From contig JAOAPN010000012.1 of assembly GCA_025462885.1 (NCBI GenBank), positions 310,001 to 374,000 on the forward strand: 64,000 nt of DNA, written 5' to 3'. Positions 34,619 to 43,450 of the stretch are shown here, in pieces (the stretch's first letter is position 1; every line of letters starts with the position of its first letter). The notes below the pieces were generated by a model that saw only the letters and a program-made list of their open reading frames with translations, made no database searches and was not told the DNA's origin. The stretch is from Acidobacteriaceae bacterium (GTDB lineage: Bacteria; Acidobacteriota; Terriglobia; Terriglobales; Acidobacteriaceae). A program made the translations under genes and the position numbers.

Positions 34619-34849
34619 ATGGCTAAAGAACCTCAAATTTCGACCGGGCCGGAATGGGCAGACGATGCTCTTCCCGCTTGTGCCGTTGGGATGGATTTGC
34701 TGCGCCGATTGGAAAAGGCACGTCCGAATGACTACGCCTTTCTTCAAGCGCAGGACTTCGTTGATCTCGGTACATCTGCCTTCGTTGGCATCCCCGAGTG
34801 GGACGCTTTCATAGAACATTGCGAGACGTGTGAGGACTGCAAAAAGTAA
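34619..34849 (+). CDS. Small acidic protein with C-terminal CxxCxxC, upstream of polymerase IV
   Basis: This 76-residue protein starts at ATG 34619 ('MAKEPQISTGPEWADDALPA'), with GAGG 8 nt upstream. The earlier in-frame ATG (34589) falls inside the direct-repeat site and has no ribosome binding site. The C-terminus reads 'HCETCEDCKK', a compact Cys cluster that may bind metal. I recognise no family. It lies 20 bp upstream of the polymerase IV gene and so would be induced with it. Confidence 0.6.
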   Translation: MAKEPQISTGPEWADDALPACAVGMDLLRRLEKARPNDYAFLQAQDFVDLGTSAFVGIPEWDAFIEHCETCEDCKK

Positions 34850-34869
34850 CGTGCAGCGACTGCGGAACG

Positions 34870-35997
34870 ATGACAGCATCCGACGCCCAACACGAAGTCG
34901 CCCATATCGCCTCCGCTCCCGTTCGCAAAATCGTTCATGTGGACATGGACGCCTTCTACGCCTCGGTCGAACAGCGCGATAACCCAGAGCTTCGTGGAAA
35001 GCCGGTCGTGGTCGCGTGGAAGGGCAAACGATCCGTTGTTTGCGCCGCTTCTTATGAGGCAAGACGGTTCGGCGTGCGTTCTGCGATGCCAGCGGTGACT
35101 GCGGAGCGACTATGCCCGGAAGCGATCTTCATTCCGCCTGATTTCGTGCGCTACAAGGCGGCTTCGTCCGCCGCACGCGAAATCTTCCAGAGGCATACCG
35201 ATCTCATCGAGCCGTTGTCTCTCGACGAAGCATATCTCGATGTGACCGAGAACAAGAGGCAGCTTCCAACAGCGACGCGCGTCGCGAAGATGATTCGTGA
35301 GCAGATACGCGAAGAGCTGAACCTTACGGCTTCCGCTGGGGTGGCACCCAACAAATTCCTGGCGAAGATCGCATCCGACTGGAAGAAGCCGAACGGCCTG
35401 TTCGTCATTCAGCCGCACGAAGTGCAGAGCTTTCTTCTCCCGCTGCCGGTGGGCCGTATCCCTGGAGTAGGACAGGTCACGGAAAGCCGCATGAAGGCGG
35501 TTGGCATAGCAACGGTCGGCGATCTTTATGCCCTGGAACTATCGATCCTAGAAGATCAGTTCGGAAGCTATGGCTTGCGCCTCTATCAACTCGCCCGCGG
35601 TATCGACTACAACCCCGTCGTGCCAAACCGAGTCAGCAAGTCTATCTCTGCCGAGGACACCTTTCCCGAGGACATTCCCCTGGCGGACACAGAGCCAAAG
35701 ATTCGACTCCTGGCTGAGAAAGTTTGGAAGTCTTCGCACGCCAATGCACGGGCCGCGAAGACGGTAGTTCTGAAGCTGAAAACGAAGGAGTTCAATAGCC
35801 TCACGCGAAGCCTTACGCTTCCGGCTCCACCCGCGTCGTGCGACGAACTTACAGGTATCGCACTCGCGCTACGTGAACGGGTTGAATTGGGATCAAATCA
35901 ACTCTTCCGTTTGGTTGGGGTCGGCCTCAGCAACTTTCAAGCCGCCGAGGACCCGGCTTCGCCTCTCTTTGTCGAAGAGCCTATGGAGGACCGATGA
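34870..35997 (+). CDS. dinB: DNA polymerase IV, Y-family translesion polymerase
   Basis: The 375-residue polymerase has the catalytic motifs intact: 'VDMDAFYASVEQRDNPELRG' and 'LSLDEAYLDVTENK', with 'SAGVAPNKFLAKIASDWKKP' and the HhH-type 'GRIPGVGQVTESRMKAVGI'. A little-finger domain follows ('KTVVLKLKTKEFNSLTRSLT'). It copies past damaged bases with low fidelity. The extreme C-terminus ('ASPLFVEEPMEDR') lacks an obvious clamp-binding motif. It is the second gene after a small Cys-containing protein, behind a candidate SOS operator. Confidence 0.95.
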   Translation: MTASDAQHEVAHIASAPVRKIVHVDMDAFYASVEQRDNPELRGKPVVVAWKGKRSVVCAASYEARRFGVRSAMPAVTAERLCPEAIFIPPDFVRYKAASSAAREIFQRHTDLIEPLSLDEAYLDVTENKRQLPTATRVAKMIREQIREELNLTASAGVAPNKFLAKIASDWKKPNGLFVIQPHEVQSFLLPLPVGRIPGVGQVTESRMKAVGIATVGDLYALELSILEDQFGSYGLRLYQLARGIDYNPVVPNRVSKSISAEDTFPEDIPLADTEPKIRLLAEKVWKSSHANARAAKTVVLKLKTKEFNSLTRSLTLPAPPASCDELTGIALALRERVELGSNQLFRLVGVGLSNFQAAEDPASPLFVEEPMEDR

Positions 35998-36058
35998 GCC
36001 AATCGGGTATTAGTTGTTGCTGTTGTGGCATTTCCCGGTGCCGCGTATTCTTCTATCA

Positions 36059-36430
36059 GTGAAGTCTTTACGCCAATTCGGAGCTGTTCTGTTGCTGCTC
36101 GTGTCCTTTGTGGCACCGGCTATGGCATGTATGGCTCCTGATGCGGAGATGACAGTCGAAGAACGGGCCTGCTGCCGCATGATGAAGAACGACTGCGGAC
36201 AGATGGAGATGCCTGCTTCCCACGACTGCTGCAAGAAGACTCCGGGGGCGCTACACGACAGTGCTCTCAGGTCGGATTCGGTGTCGTTCCATCCTCTTGT
36301 AGCCGTCGCAGTCTGGGTTTCGTCGTTTGATCTTTTCCCGCCTCACGATGCAACGAGCGGCTGGGTACAGCGCCCGGAACACTCGCCGCCAAAGCCTCCC
36401 CCCTCGATCATCTCTGCTCTCAGAGTCTAG
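36059..36430 (+). CDS. Small secreted Cys/Met/His-rich protein leading the Cus-type operon
   Basis: Taking GTG 36059 as start gives 123 residues with a signal peptide ('MKSLRQFGAVLLLLVSFVAP'). The mature part begins rich in Cys and Met, with 'ERACCRMMKNDCGQMEM' and 'SHDCCKK', and the tail is Pro-rich. TTG 36014 is another possible start; neither has a clear ribosome binding site. The residue content and the efflux operon 83 bp downstream suggest periplasmic copper or silver binding. No known family was recognised. A similar small protein precedes the Czc-type operon (49051-49347). Confidence 0.6.
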   Translation: MKSLRQFGAVLLLLVSFVAPAMACMAPDAEMTVEERACCRMMKNDCGQMEMPASHDCCKKTPGALHDSALRSDSVSFHPLVAVAVWVSSFDLFPPHDATSGWVQRPEHSPPKPPPSIISALRV

Positions 36431-36513
36431 TTCGCTCCTCTCTCGCTGAAGATTCGAGCTGCGCCTTCGTGCGCGCTCATGTCTGAACTGCAATCGAGAC
36501 AGGAGTTTTCCCT

Positions 36514-37773
36514 ATGAAGGTGGCCTTGTATTGGACCGCCGCATTGGTGATGGCGACCGGCGTCTCTGCGTGCGCGCAGGAGATGACCGGGATGCCGACG
36601 CCACTTGCTACGTTGATTTCAGAAGCACAGTCGAGCAACGCCCAAATTTCGGCCGCTGACCACGCCTGGAAAGCGGCGACGCACGTTGCCCAGCAGGTAA
36701 CGACTCTTCCTGACCCGCAATTCACCGTTCAGTCGTACAGTGTCGGCAGTCCCAAACCCTTCGCGGGTTTCAGCAACAGCGACTTTGCGTACATCGGATT
36801 TGGAGCGTCGCAGGAACTTCCCTACGCCGGGAAGCTACGACTCAAAGGAGAGGTAGCCAACCGCGAAGCTGATATGCAGCAGACACAGGCCGACCTCCTG
36901 CGGTCGTCGATCACGGATCAGGTCAAGGCGCTCTATTTGCGGCTGGCTTATCTTGATGCAACGCTCTCGATTCTCGGTCGGAACGATGCTGTTCTGAAAC
37001 CGATGATTGAGACGGGGTTGTCCCGATACAGCCTCGGGCAAGGCAGCCAGGCCGAAGTGCTGAAAGCCCAGATCGAGCATACGAAGATCCTGCGTGAAGT
37101 GACCATGCACCATCAGGAGATGGGGCAGCTTCAGGCCAGCCTCAAGCAACTACTGCATCGATCGCAGTCCGCCCCCGACATCATTCCAGAGCCGCTTTCC
37201 CTGACTCCGCTACAACGCACCGCCGAAGAATTGCAGAACCTCGTCCTCGCTCATAACCCGGCTGTCTCGGTTGACACGGCGGGTGTCCACAAGCAGGACG
37301 CCCAACTGAAGTCGGCACAGCGCGAGGGCAAGCCAGACTTCAACGTCGGCTATATGTTTCAGCAGACGGGCGGTGGCTACCGCGACTATTACATGCTCAC
37401 CGTCAGTATGCGGCTGCCTCGGCGAAAGCGGGTCGAAGCGGGTGTAGCGGAAGCTGCCGAGTCTCTGGAAAAGTCGAAGCAGGAACTTGACTCTCAGGTG
37501 CAACAGCAGCTCGCAGAGGTGCAAAAGCAATACGTTACTGTGACGAACACGGCGGAACTGCTGACGGAGTACCAGGACGGTCTTCTGCCGCAAGCACGGG
37601 CCGCATTTCAGGCCGAGCAGACAACCTATCAGACCGGCAAACAGGCTTTCGCGCCGGTTCTTTCCTCTCTGCTGGATGTCCTGACATTTGAACATGACTA
37701 TCAACAGACGCTGCTCGACCACGAGACAGCTCTGGCACGTCTCGAAACTTTGACTGGAGCGCAACTGCGATGA
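36514..37773 (+). CDS. TolC-family outer membrane efflux protein (CusC-type)
   Basis: The 419-residue protein has a signal peptide ('ALVMATGVSACAQ') and two TolC repeats of long coiled-coil helices ('ASQELPYAGKLRLKGEVANR', 'QAEVLKAQIEHTKILREV', 'TVSMRLPRRKRVEAGVAEAA'). It would form the trimeric channel of the heavy-metal efflux pump encoded downstream. AGGAG lies 9 nt upstream of the ATG. Its stop overlaps the adaptor gene start by 4 bp (ATGA), so the operon order is outer membrane channel, adaptor, pump. Confidence 0.88.
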   Translation: MKVALYWTAALVMATGVSACAQEMTGMPTPLATLISEAQSSNAQISAADHAWKAATHVAQQVTTLPDPQFTVQSYSVGSPKPFAGFSNSDFAYIGFGASQELPYAGKLRLKGEVANREADMQQTQADLLRSSITDQVKALYLRLAYLDATLSILGRNDAVLKPMIETGLSRYSLGQGSQAEVLKAQIEHTKILREVTMHHQEMGQLQASLKQLLHRSQSAPDIIPEPLSLTPLQRTAEELQNLVLAHNPAVSVDTAGVHKQDAQLKSAQREGKPDFNVGYMFQQTGGGYRDYYMLTVSMRLPRRKRVEAGVAEAAESLEKSKQELDSQVQQQLAEVQKQYVTVTNTAELLTEYQDGLLPQARAAFQAEQTTYQTGKQAFAPVLSSLLDVLTFEHDYQQTLLDHETALARLETLTGAQLR

Positions 37774-39356
37774 ACAAAACCATTGTCCGTACATCCCTAT
37801 TCTGGCTTGCTTTGTTCGCGGTTGCGGCTGCTGTGTATGTCTACCGCACCAGGTCAATCGTTCACCGAGTATCCGTTCCGACAGGTGTTCAACCCATTGC
37901 GTCTGGGCCAATGGCGGAGATGAGCAAAGACGCAGCTAAGGATACGTCCATGCCAGCGGCAAAGATGGAGGCTCCGCTGGTGCCTGTGCAACTGACGAAT
38001 GAGCAGATGAACAGCATTGGCGTTAAGACCGGGACAGTCGAGTACAAGCAACTGAGCGACGAGATTCGGGCGACCGGCACGGTCGATGTGGACGAACGCC
38101 TTCAGTCGTCCGTGCAGGTTCGCTTCTCTGGCTACATCCGCAAGGTGTTTGCGAACGCTACCTATCAATATGTTCGTAAGGGCGATCCACTCTTCACGAT
38201 TTACAGCCCTGACCTCGTGGCGACGCAGGAAGAGTATCTGCTTGCCCGTCGAAATCAGGCGGCTCTCACGGGAAGCTCGATTGATGGAGTTGCCACGGGC
38301 GCATCGTCCCTGACGACAGCGGCGGAGCAACGGCTACGCCAGTGGGACATCCCGAATAGCGAGATAGCCAAGCTCCAGGAAACGGGTAAGGCGGTGACGG
38401 AGCTATCCATCAACTCCCCTGCCTCCGGCTACATCATGGAGCGCATGGCGCTCCCGAATATGTATGTCGAGCCCGCGACGAAACTCTACACGCTCGCCGA
38501 TCTCTCCCGTGTCTGGGTAAACGCACAGGTATTTCAGAATGATGTAGGCAGGTTGAAGCGTGGCGATAGCTCTGCCATCACGGTCGATGCTTATCCGGGA
38601 CGCACCTTTCAGGGCCGTGTCGAGGAGATACTACCTCAAGTCGATATGACGACACGCACTGTCAAAGTGCGGCTGGCGGTCAATAATCCCGGCGTCACCC
38701 TCAAGCCGGGGATGTTCGTGAACGTCGATCTCAAGTCGGCACTGGGTCGGCAGCTGGTTGTCCCGGCCTCGGCGGTATTCCAGACGGGTCTCCGACAGGT
38801 GGTTTTTGTCGATCACGGGAGTGGCAGTATCGAACCAAAAGATGTCAGCCTCGGCGCGAAGGTTGGGGATGACTTTATCGTTCTGAAGGGCCTGTCGGCT
38901 CATCAGCAGATTGTGACCTCGGCAAACTTCCTGCTCGACTCCGAGAGTCAGTTACAGGCTGCGGCTGGTTCGTACACTCCCCCAGCTCCGGGAGCGGGGC
39001 AACAAACCTCAAGCCCATCAGCAGCGCCTCAACCCGCGGTCGTGATTGATTTCACCACCGATCCCAACCCCGCCCACAAAGGATCGAACGTCTTCCACGT
39101 CAAGCTGACTGGAGCGAACGGGCAGCCCGTTGCCGGGGCGCAAGTTGCGGTCACCTTCTTCATGGCGGCGATGCCGGCAATGGGAATGGGCGCGATGAAC
39201 ACGACCACTCAACTCATGCCGAAGAGCTCGGGTCTTTATGACGGAACGGGAGTTCTTGAGTCCGGTGGGACGTGGCAGGTCACGGTGACGGTGAAACAGA
39301 ACGGCCAGACCATCGCCACGAAGCAGTTGCGCGTCAATGCCGAAGGAGGGATGTGA
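37770..39356 (+). CDS. cusB: CusB-type periplasmic adaptor with C-terminal FixH/YtkA-like domain
   Basis: This is a 528-residue adaptor. One N-terminal helix is followed by a Met-rich segment ('PMAEMSKDAAKDTSMPAAKM') and a barrel-sandwich and beta-barrel core ('SVQVRFSGYIRKVFANATYQ', 'KGDPLFTIYSPDLVATQEEY', 'VWVNAQVFQNDVGRLKRGDS'). These features match CusB. The last 100 residues ('VVIDFTTDPNPAHKGSNVFH', 'VTFFMAAMPAMGMGAMNT') resemble the YtkA/FixH Ig-like domain and carry five closely spaced Met residues. It links the pump to the outer channel and may hand over Cu(I)/Ag(I) itself. Confidence 0.88.
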   Translation: MNKTIVRTSLFWLALFAVAAAVYVYRTRSIVHRVSVPTGVQPIASGPMAEMSKDAAKDTSMPAAKMEAPLVPVQLTNEQMNSIGVKTGTVEYKQLSDEIRATGTVDVDERLQSSVQVRFSGYIRKVFANATYQYVRKGDPLFTIYSPDLVATQEEYLLARRNQAALTGSSIDGVATGASSLTTAAEQRLRQWDIPNSEIAKLQETGKAVTELSINSPASGYIMERMALPNMYVEPATKLYTLADLSRVWVNAQVFQNDVGRLKRGDSSAITVDAYPGRTFQGRVEEILPQVDMTTRTVKVRLAVNNPGVTLKPGMFVNVDLKSALGRQLVVPASAVFQTGLRQVVFVDHGSGSIEPKDVSLGAKVGDDFIVLKGLSAHQQIVTSANFLLDSESQLQAAAGSYTPPAPGAGQQTSSPSAAPQPAVVIDFTTDPNPAHKGSNVFHVKLTGANGQPVAGAQVAVTFFMAAMPAMGMGAMNTTTQLMPKSSGLYDGTGVLESGGTWQVTVTVKQNGQTIATKQLRVNAEGGM

Positions 39357-39357
39357 C

Positions 39358-42300
39358 ATGCTCTCCAGAATCATTGATCTCTGCGCTCGAAATCGCTTTC
39401 TCGTGTTCATGTGCGTTCTACTGCTGACCCTTGCCGGTATCTGGTCTTTGCGGCACGTCCCGGTCGATGCGCTCCCCGACATCTCCGATGTGCAGGTCAT
39501 CGTCCATACGAGCTGGATGGGGCAACCGCCGGACATCATCGAAGACCAGGTCACGTACCCCATCGTGACCAGCCTTCTCGCTGCTCCGCATGTGAAGGCC
39601 GTCCGCGCTCAGACGATGTTCGGGGATTCCTATGTGTATGTCGTCTTTGAGGACGGCACGGACTTGTACTGGGCACGTTCCCGCGTCGTCGAATACCTCC
39701 AGCAGATCGGCGGTCGCCTCCCTGCCGAAGTCCATCCGGCTATCGGGCCGGACGCGACGGGCGCGGGCTGGGTCTTTGAGTATGCTCTTGTCGATAAGAG
39801 CGGCAAGCATAGTCTTGCTGATCTTCGCACTCTCCAGGACTGGCATCTGCGCTATGAGCTGGAGACCGTTCCCGGCGTCTCGGAGGTGGCGAGCATCGGT
39901 GGGTATGTGAAGCAGTACCAGATACGGCTCGACCCGAACAAGCTACTGGCCTACAACATCCCGCTCTCGATGGTCATCGAGCGGGTGAAGGCGAGCACCA
40001 ATGAAGTTGGCGGAAGGGTGCTGGATCTGAGCGGAGCGCAGTACATGATTCGCGGTCTCGGCTACCTGAAGTCGCTCAACGATCTTGAGTCGATTGCCGT
40101 CGGCAGCAAGAACGGCACACCGGTTCTACTGCGCGATTTGGGCAGCGTCGCCTTCGGCCCGGACATCCGCGAGGGCGTTGCCGAGTGGAATGGACAAGGT
40201 GAGACGGTCGGCGGCATCGTCGTCATGCGGCAAGGCATGAATGCGTTGAAGGTCATCGAAGGGGTGAAGCAAAAGCTCCGTGATATTGCGCCGTCGCTGC
40301 CAGCCGGAGTGCAGGTCCTAGCAGGCTATGATCGTTCCGGGCTCATCAACGATTCGATTGCTACTCTCCAGCGCGACTTGCTGGAAGAAGCCATTATCGT
40401 CAGCCTCGTCATCATCGTCTTCCTGTTTCACTTCCGCTCGGCATTGATCGCCATTCTTGCTTTGCCGATTGCGGTGCTGGTGTCCTTTGTTCCGATCTAT
40501 TTCCTCGGCGTTACATCGAACATCATGTCCCTTGGCGGCATTGCTTTGGCTGTAGGCGTCCTTGTCGATGCTTCGATTGTGATGGTGGAGAATGGCTATC
40601 GGCATCTCTCCGAGCGACAGGAGTCTGACCCGACACCTGTCACAGAGCCGGAACGCCGGGAGATACTCATCACTGCTGCGAAGCAGGTTGGCCCGGCCCT
40701 CTTCTTCTCGCTGCTCATCATCGTTGTCTCGTTCTTGCCGGTCTTCCTCCTGGAAGCGCAGGAGGGCCGTATGTTTCGGCCTTTGGCGTGGACGAAGACG
40801 CTTGCAGTTGGGTCATCCTCCATCATTGCGATCACGCTTGTTCCTGTTCTCATGGTGATGCTCATTCGAGGACGGCTCAAGCCAGAGAGCGCCAATCCCA
40901 TCTCCCGCTTCACGCAAGCCATCTATCTGCCAGTCCTGCGATTCTGTCTCAAGTATCGCAAGCTGACGATTGCGATCAACCTGCTCTTTCTAGCTGCGAC
41001 GCTGCCCGTTGCGTTCAAGCTGGGGAGCCAGTTCATGCCTCCGCTCTTTGAAGGCTCCGTCTTGTATATGCCAACTTCGCTTCCCGGCATCTCAATCGAG
41101 CAAGCGAAGTCGCTGCTGCAAAAACAGGATGCGATTTTGCGTACCATTCCCGAAGTTGAGAGCGTCTTTGGCACAGTCGGTCGCTCGGACAGCGCCACGG
41201 ACAACGCACCACTCGATATGTACGATACGACTCTCATGCTGAAGCCACGGGAGCAATGGCGGCCTGGGATGACGTACACGAAGCTCATTCAGGAGATGGA
41301 TGAGAAGGTGCAGTTTCCGGGACTGGCGAACACTTGGACGAGTCCAGTCGAAAACCGTCTTGACATGGAACTCACTGGAATCAAGACACCGCTGGGTCTC
41401 AAGGTACAGGGTCCGAGTGTAGACGGCATTGAGCAGCTTGCGGCGAAGATGCAGGGCGTTCTTTCATCCATGCCGCAGGTACGGTCGATCTTTGCTGAAC
41501 GCATCTCGCAAGGCTTCTACATTAACGTGGAAGTAAACCGTACTGAGGCGGCGCGGTACGGCCTCAGCGTGGCCGATGTCCAGACGGCGGTTTCATCCGG
41601 CATCGGCGGCCAGAACATCGCCGAGAACATCGAAGGACGCGAGCGGTATCCCATCAATGTGCGCTACTCGCAGGATTTTCGCGACAGCGTCGAGCGGATG
41701 CGGAGCGTTCTGATCGCTACACCCTCGGGCGCGCAGATCCCGCTAGGGCAGGTTGCCAAAGTGTCGTTCTCTCATGGTCCAGCTATGATCCGGGATGAGG
41801 ATGGACAACTCACCGGCTATGTCTACATCGACCTGAAGAGTACGAACTATGGTGGTTTTGTGGAAGAGGCCACGCGCAGATTGCAAAAGGAGGTTTCCAT
41901 TCCTGCAAGCTACGGCTACAAGTGGTCGGGGGAATACGAGTTTGAACTGCGGGCGAAGGAACGCCTGAAACTTATTCTGCCAATCGTCTTCTTCATGATC
42001 TTCCTGCTGCTCTACATGGTCTTTCACTCTGTAACGGAAGCGGTGGTGCTGACTGTCCCTACGATCTATGCCATGACCGGCGGGTTGCTGCTGCAATGGT
42101 TGCTTGGCTATAACTTTAGCGTGGCCGTATGGGTAGGCTACATCGCACTCTTTGGAATAGCAGTCGAGACCGGAGTAGTAATGGTCGTCTATCTCCATGA
42201 GTCTCTGGAGCGAGGCCTAGTGCAAGGGAAGATTCACAGTAATGCGGACATCGAAGAGGCGGTCATTGAAGGCGCAGTAAAACGCCTTCGTCCCAAGCTC

Positions 42301-42513
42301 ATGACAGTCATTGCCGTCCTCGCCAGTCTCGCACCGATCCTATGGGAGTCCGGTATCGGCTCCGATGTCATGAAGCCGATTGCCGCGCCCATTGTGGGCG
42401 GCATGATTACCTCAACCATCCACGTCCTGATCCTGGTGCCAGTCTTCTTCGTCATGATGAAAGAACGCTCCCTACGTCAGGGCACTCTCAAATCCCAACC
42501 CACCGATCAATAG
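39358..42513 (+). CDS. cusA: CusA-type heavy-metal RND pump, Cu(I)/Ag(I) subtype
   Basis: The 1051-residue pump starts at ATG 39358 behind GGAGGG. It has twelve membrane helices and two large periplasmic loops. The TM4 proton-relay motif reads 'GIALAVGVLVDASIVMVEN' (near residues 390-410), the monovalent-metal (CusA-like) version. 'SDSATDNAPLDMYDTTLMLK' and 'VENRLDMELTGIKTPLGLKV' retain Met residues aligned with the CusA binding site. It exports Cu(I)/Ag(I) from periplasm or cytoplasm through the CusC-like channel. It follows cusB by 1 bp. Confidence 0.92.
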   Translation: MLSRIIDLCARNRFLVFMCVLLLTLAGIWSLRHVPVDALPDISDVQVIVHTSWMGQPPDIIEDQVTYPIVTSLLAAPHVKAVRAQTMFGDSYVYVVFEDGTDLYWARSRVVEYLQQIGGRLPAEVHPAIGPDATGAGWVFEYALVDKSGKHSLADLRTLQDWHLRYELETVPGVSEVASIGGYVKQYQIRLDPNKLLAYNIPLSMVIERVKASTNEVGGRVLDLSGAQYMIRGLGYLKSLNDLESIAVGSKNGTPVLLRDLGSVAFGPDIREGVAEWNGQGETVGGIVVMRQGMNALKVIEGVKQKLRDIAPSLPAGVQVLAGYDRSGLINDSIATLQRDLLEEAIIVSLVIIVFLFHFRSALIAILALPIAVLVSFVPIYFLGVTSNIMSLGGIALAVGVLVDASIVMVENGYRHLSERQESDPTPVTEPERREILITAAKQVGPALFFSLLIIVVSFLPVFLLEAQEGRMFRPLAWTKTLAVGSSSIIAITLVPVLMVMLIRGRLKPESANPISRFTQAIYLPVLRFCLKYRKLTIAINLLFLAATLPVAFKLGSQFMPPLFEGSVLYMPTSLPGISIEQAKSLLQKQDAILRTIPEVESVFGTVGRSDSATDNAPLDMYDTTLMLKPREQWRPGMTYTKLIQEMDEKVQFPGLANTWTSPVENRLDMELTGIKTPLGLKVQGPSVDGIEQLAAKMQGVLSSMPQVRSIFAERISQGFYINVEVNRTEAARYGLSVADVQTAVSSGIGGQNIAENIEGRERYPINVRYSQDFRDSVERMRSVLIATPSGAQIPLGQVAKVSFSHGPAMIRDEDGQLTGYVYIDLKSTNYGGFVEEATRRLQKEVSIPASYGYKWSGEYEFELRAKERLKLILPIVFFMIFLLLYMVFHSVTEAVVLTVPTIYAMTGGLLLQWLLGYNFSVAVWVGYIALFGIAVETGVVMVVYLHESLERGLVQGKIHSNADIEEAVIEGAVKRLRPKLMTVIAVLASLAPILWESGIGSDVMKPIAAPIVGGMITSTIHVLILVPVFFVMMKERSLRQGTLKSQPTDQ

Positions 42514-42522
42514 GAGATCGCT

Positions 42523-42846
42523 ATGTCCATCAAACAGCTCGTCTTCATTCCAGCGTTTGTTCTTGTCGCCGTCTTCATGCAAGCGCAGTCGAGTCAGACT
42601 ATCGCCGGAACCGTTACGGATTCCATGTGCGGCAAGAAGCACATGATGAAAAATGCGACTGCCACGCAATGCACGCGCGAGTGCATGAAGTCTGGTTCCG
42701 ATTATGCCCTTGTCAGCGGAGACAAGATGTATACGCTCAAGGGAGACAAAACACAGATTGATAAATTCGCAGGCTTGAACGTAGTCATCGAAGGTGAAAC
42801 AACCGGCAAGACGATCAATGTCAGAACAATCAAGGCGGCTCAATAG
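42523..42846 (+). CDS. Small secreted protein with MCGxxH motif (DUF5818-like)
   Basis: This 107-residue protein has a signal peptide ('LVFIPAFVLVAVFMQAQ'). A compact domain has 'GTVTDSMCGKKHMMKNATAT', then 'CTRECMKSGSDYALVSGDKM' and 'NVVIEGETTGKTINV'. The Cys/His/Met content suggests metal or heme contact. It resembles small secreted acidobacterial proteins annotated DUF5818, but I am not certain of the number. It lies 9 bp after cusA and is probably the last gene of that operon. Confidence 0.7.
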   Translation: MSIKQLVFIPAFVLVAVFMQAQSSQTIAGTVTDSMCGKKHMMKNATATQCTRECMKSGSDYALVSGDKMYTLKGDKTQIDKFAGLNVVIEGETTGKTINVRTIKAAQ

Positions 42847-42859
42847 CCGCAACGATAGC

Positions 42860-43450
42860 TCAACAACTACAGCTCTTGCCTTTGAGCGCCTCGTTAGCCT
42901 CATAGAGCACCAAGGGCAGGAGCAACAGTGCAGCGATAGAATCCGCCCACGGGATGTGCAAGACCGCATTCGTAACGAGTCCTGCCAGTGCAATCCAGGA
43001 CATATACGCGCAAATATTGCTTTGCGCTGCATCAGCTCTCAACGCTCCACTATTGGTTTGAAGGGCTAGGCGTTTCTTGGAAGCGCCTAGCCAAGGCATA
43101 ATGATTGCCGAAGCGACCAAAAGCACGATCCCGAAAACAGAGGGTTGTGGGCGGAATCGACCGAAGAGGGCAAGGGACGAACTGACGACGATATAGACCG
43201 CCAGCACATATAAGAGCACTGCATTCACTTTGGCTGTCACTCTCTCTGAACCTGGGCCCATGCGGAAGCGCTGAAGCACAACGATTGCGGAGAAGAGCTC
43301 CACTGCGCTATCGCCAGCAAATGCCGTCAGCGCGACACTGTGAGCGCGGATGCCCGCAATGGCGGCGACGAGAAGTTCCACACACATCCATGCAATCGTG
43401 ATGTGCTGAATGGATCGAATCGCGGCTCCATCGTGATTTGGCAGTTTCAT
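42860..43450 (-). CDS. Cation-diffusion-facilitator-like membrane protein without cytoplasmic domain
   Basis: The 196-residue protein has about six predicted membrane helices, starting at ATG 43450 ('MKLPNHDGAAIRSIQHITIA'). It aligns by eye with the membrane part of CDF transporters ('ALTAFAGDSAVELFSAIVVL' for helix 2, 'ALRADAAQSNICAYMSWIAL' for helix 5). It lacks the usual HxxxD pairs and the C-terminal cytoplasmic domain. It ends 'KGKSCSC'. It overlaps the stop of the Czc-type pump (TGATG), so it is the last gene of that operon. It may be a transporter subunit or metal sensor; transport by itself is uncertain. Confidence 0.72.
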   Translation of the reverse strand: MKLPNHDGAAIRSIQHITIAWMCVELLVAAIAGIRAHSVALTAFAGDSAVELFSAIVVLQRFRMGPGSERVTAKVNAVLLYVLAVYIVVSSSLALFGRFRPQPSVFGIVLLVASAIIMPWLGASKKRLALQTNSGALRADAAQSNICAYMSWIALAGLVTNAVLHIPWADSIAALLLLPLVLYEANEALKGKSCSC

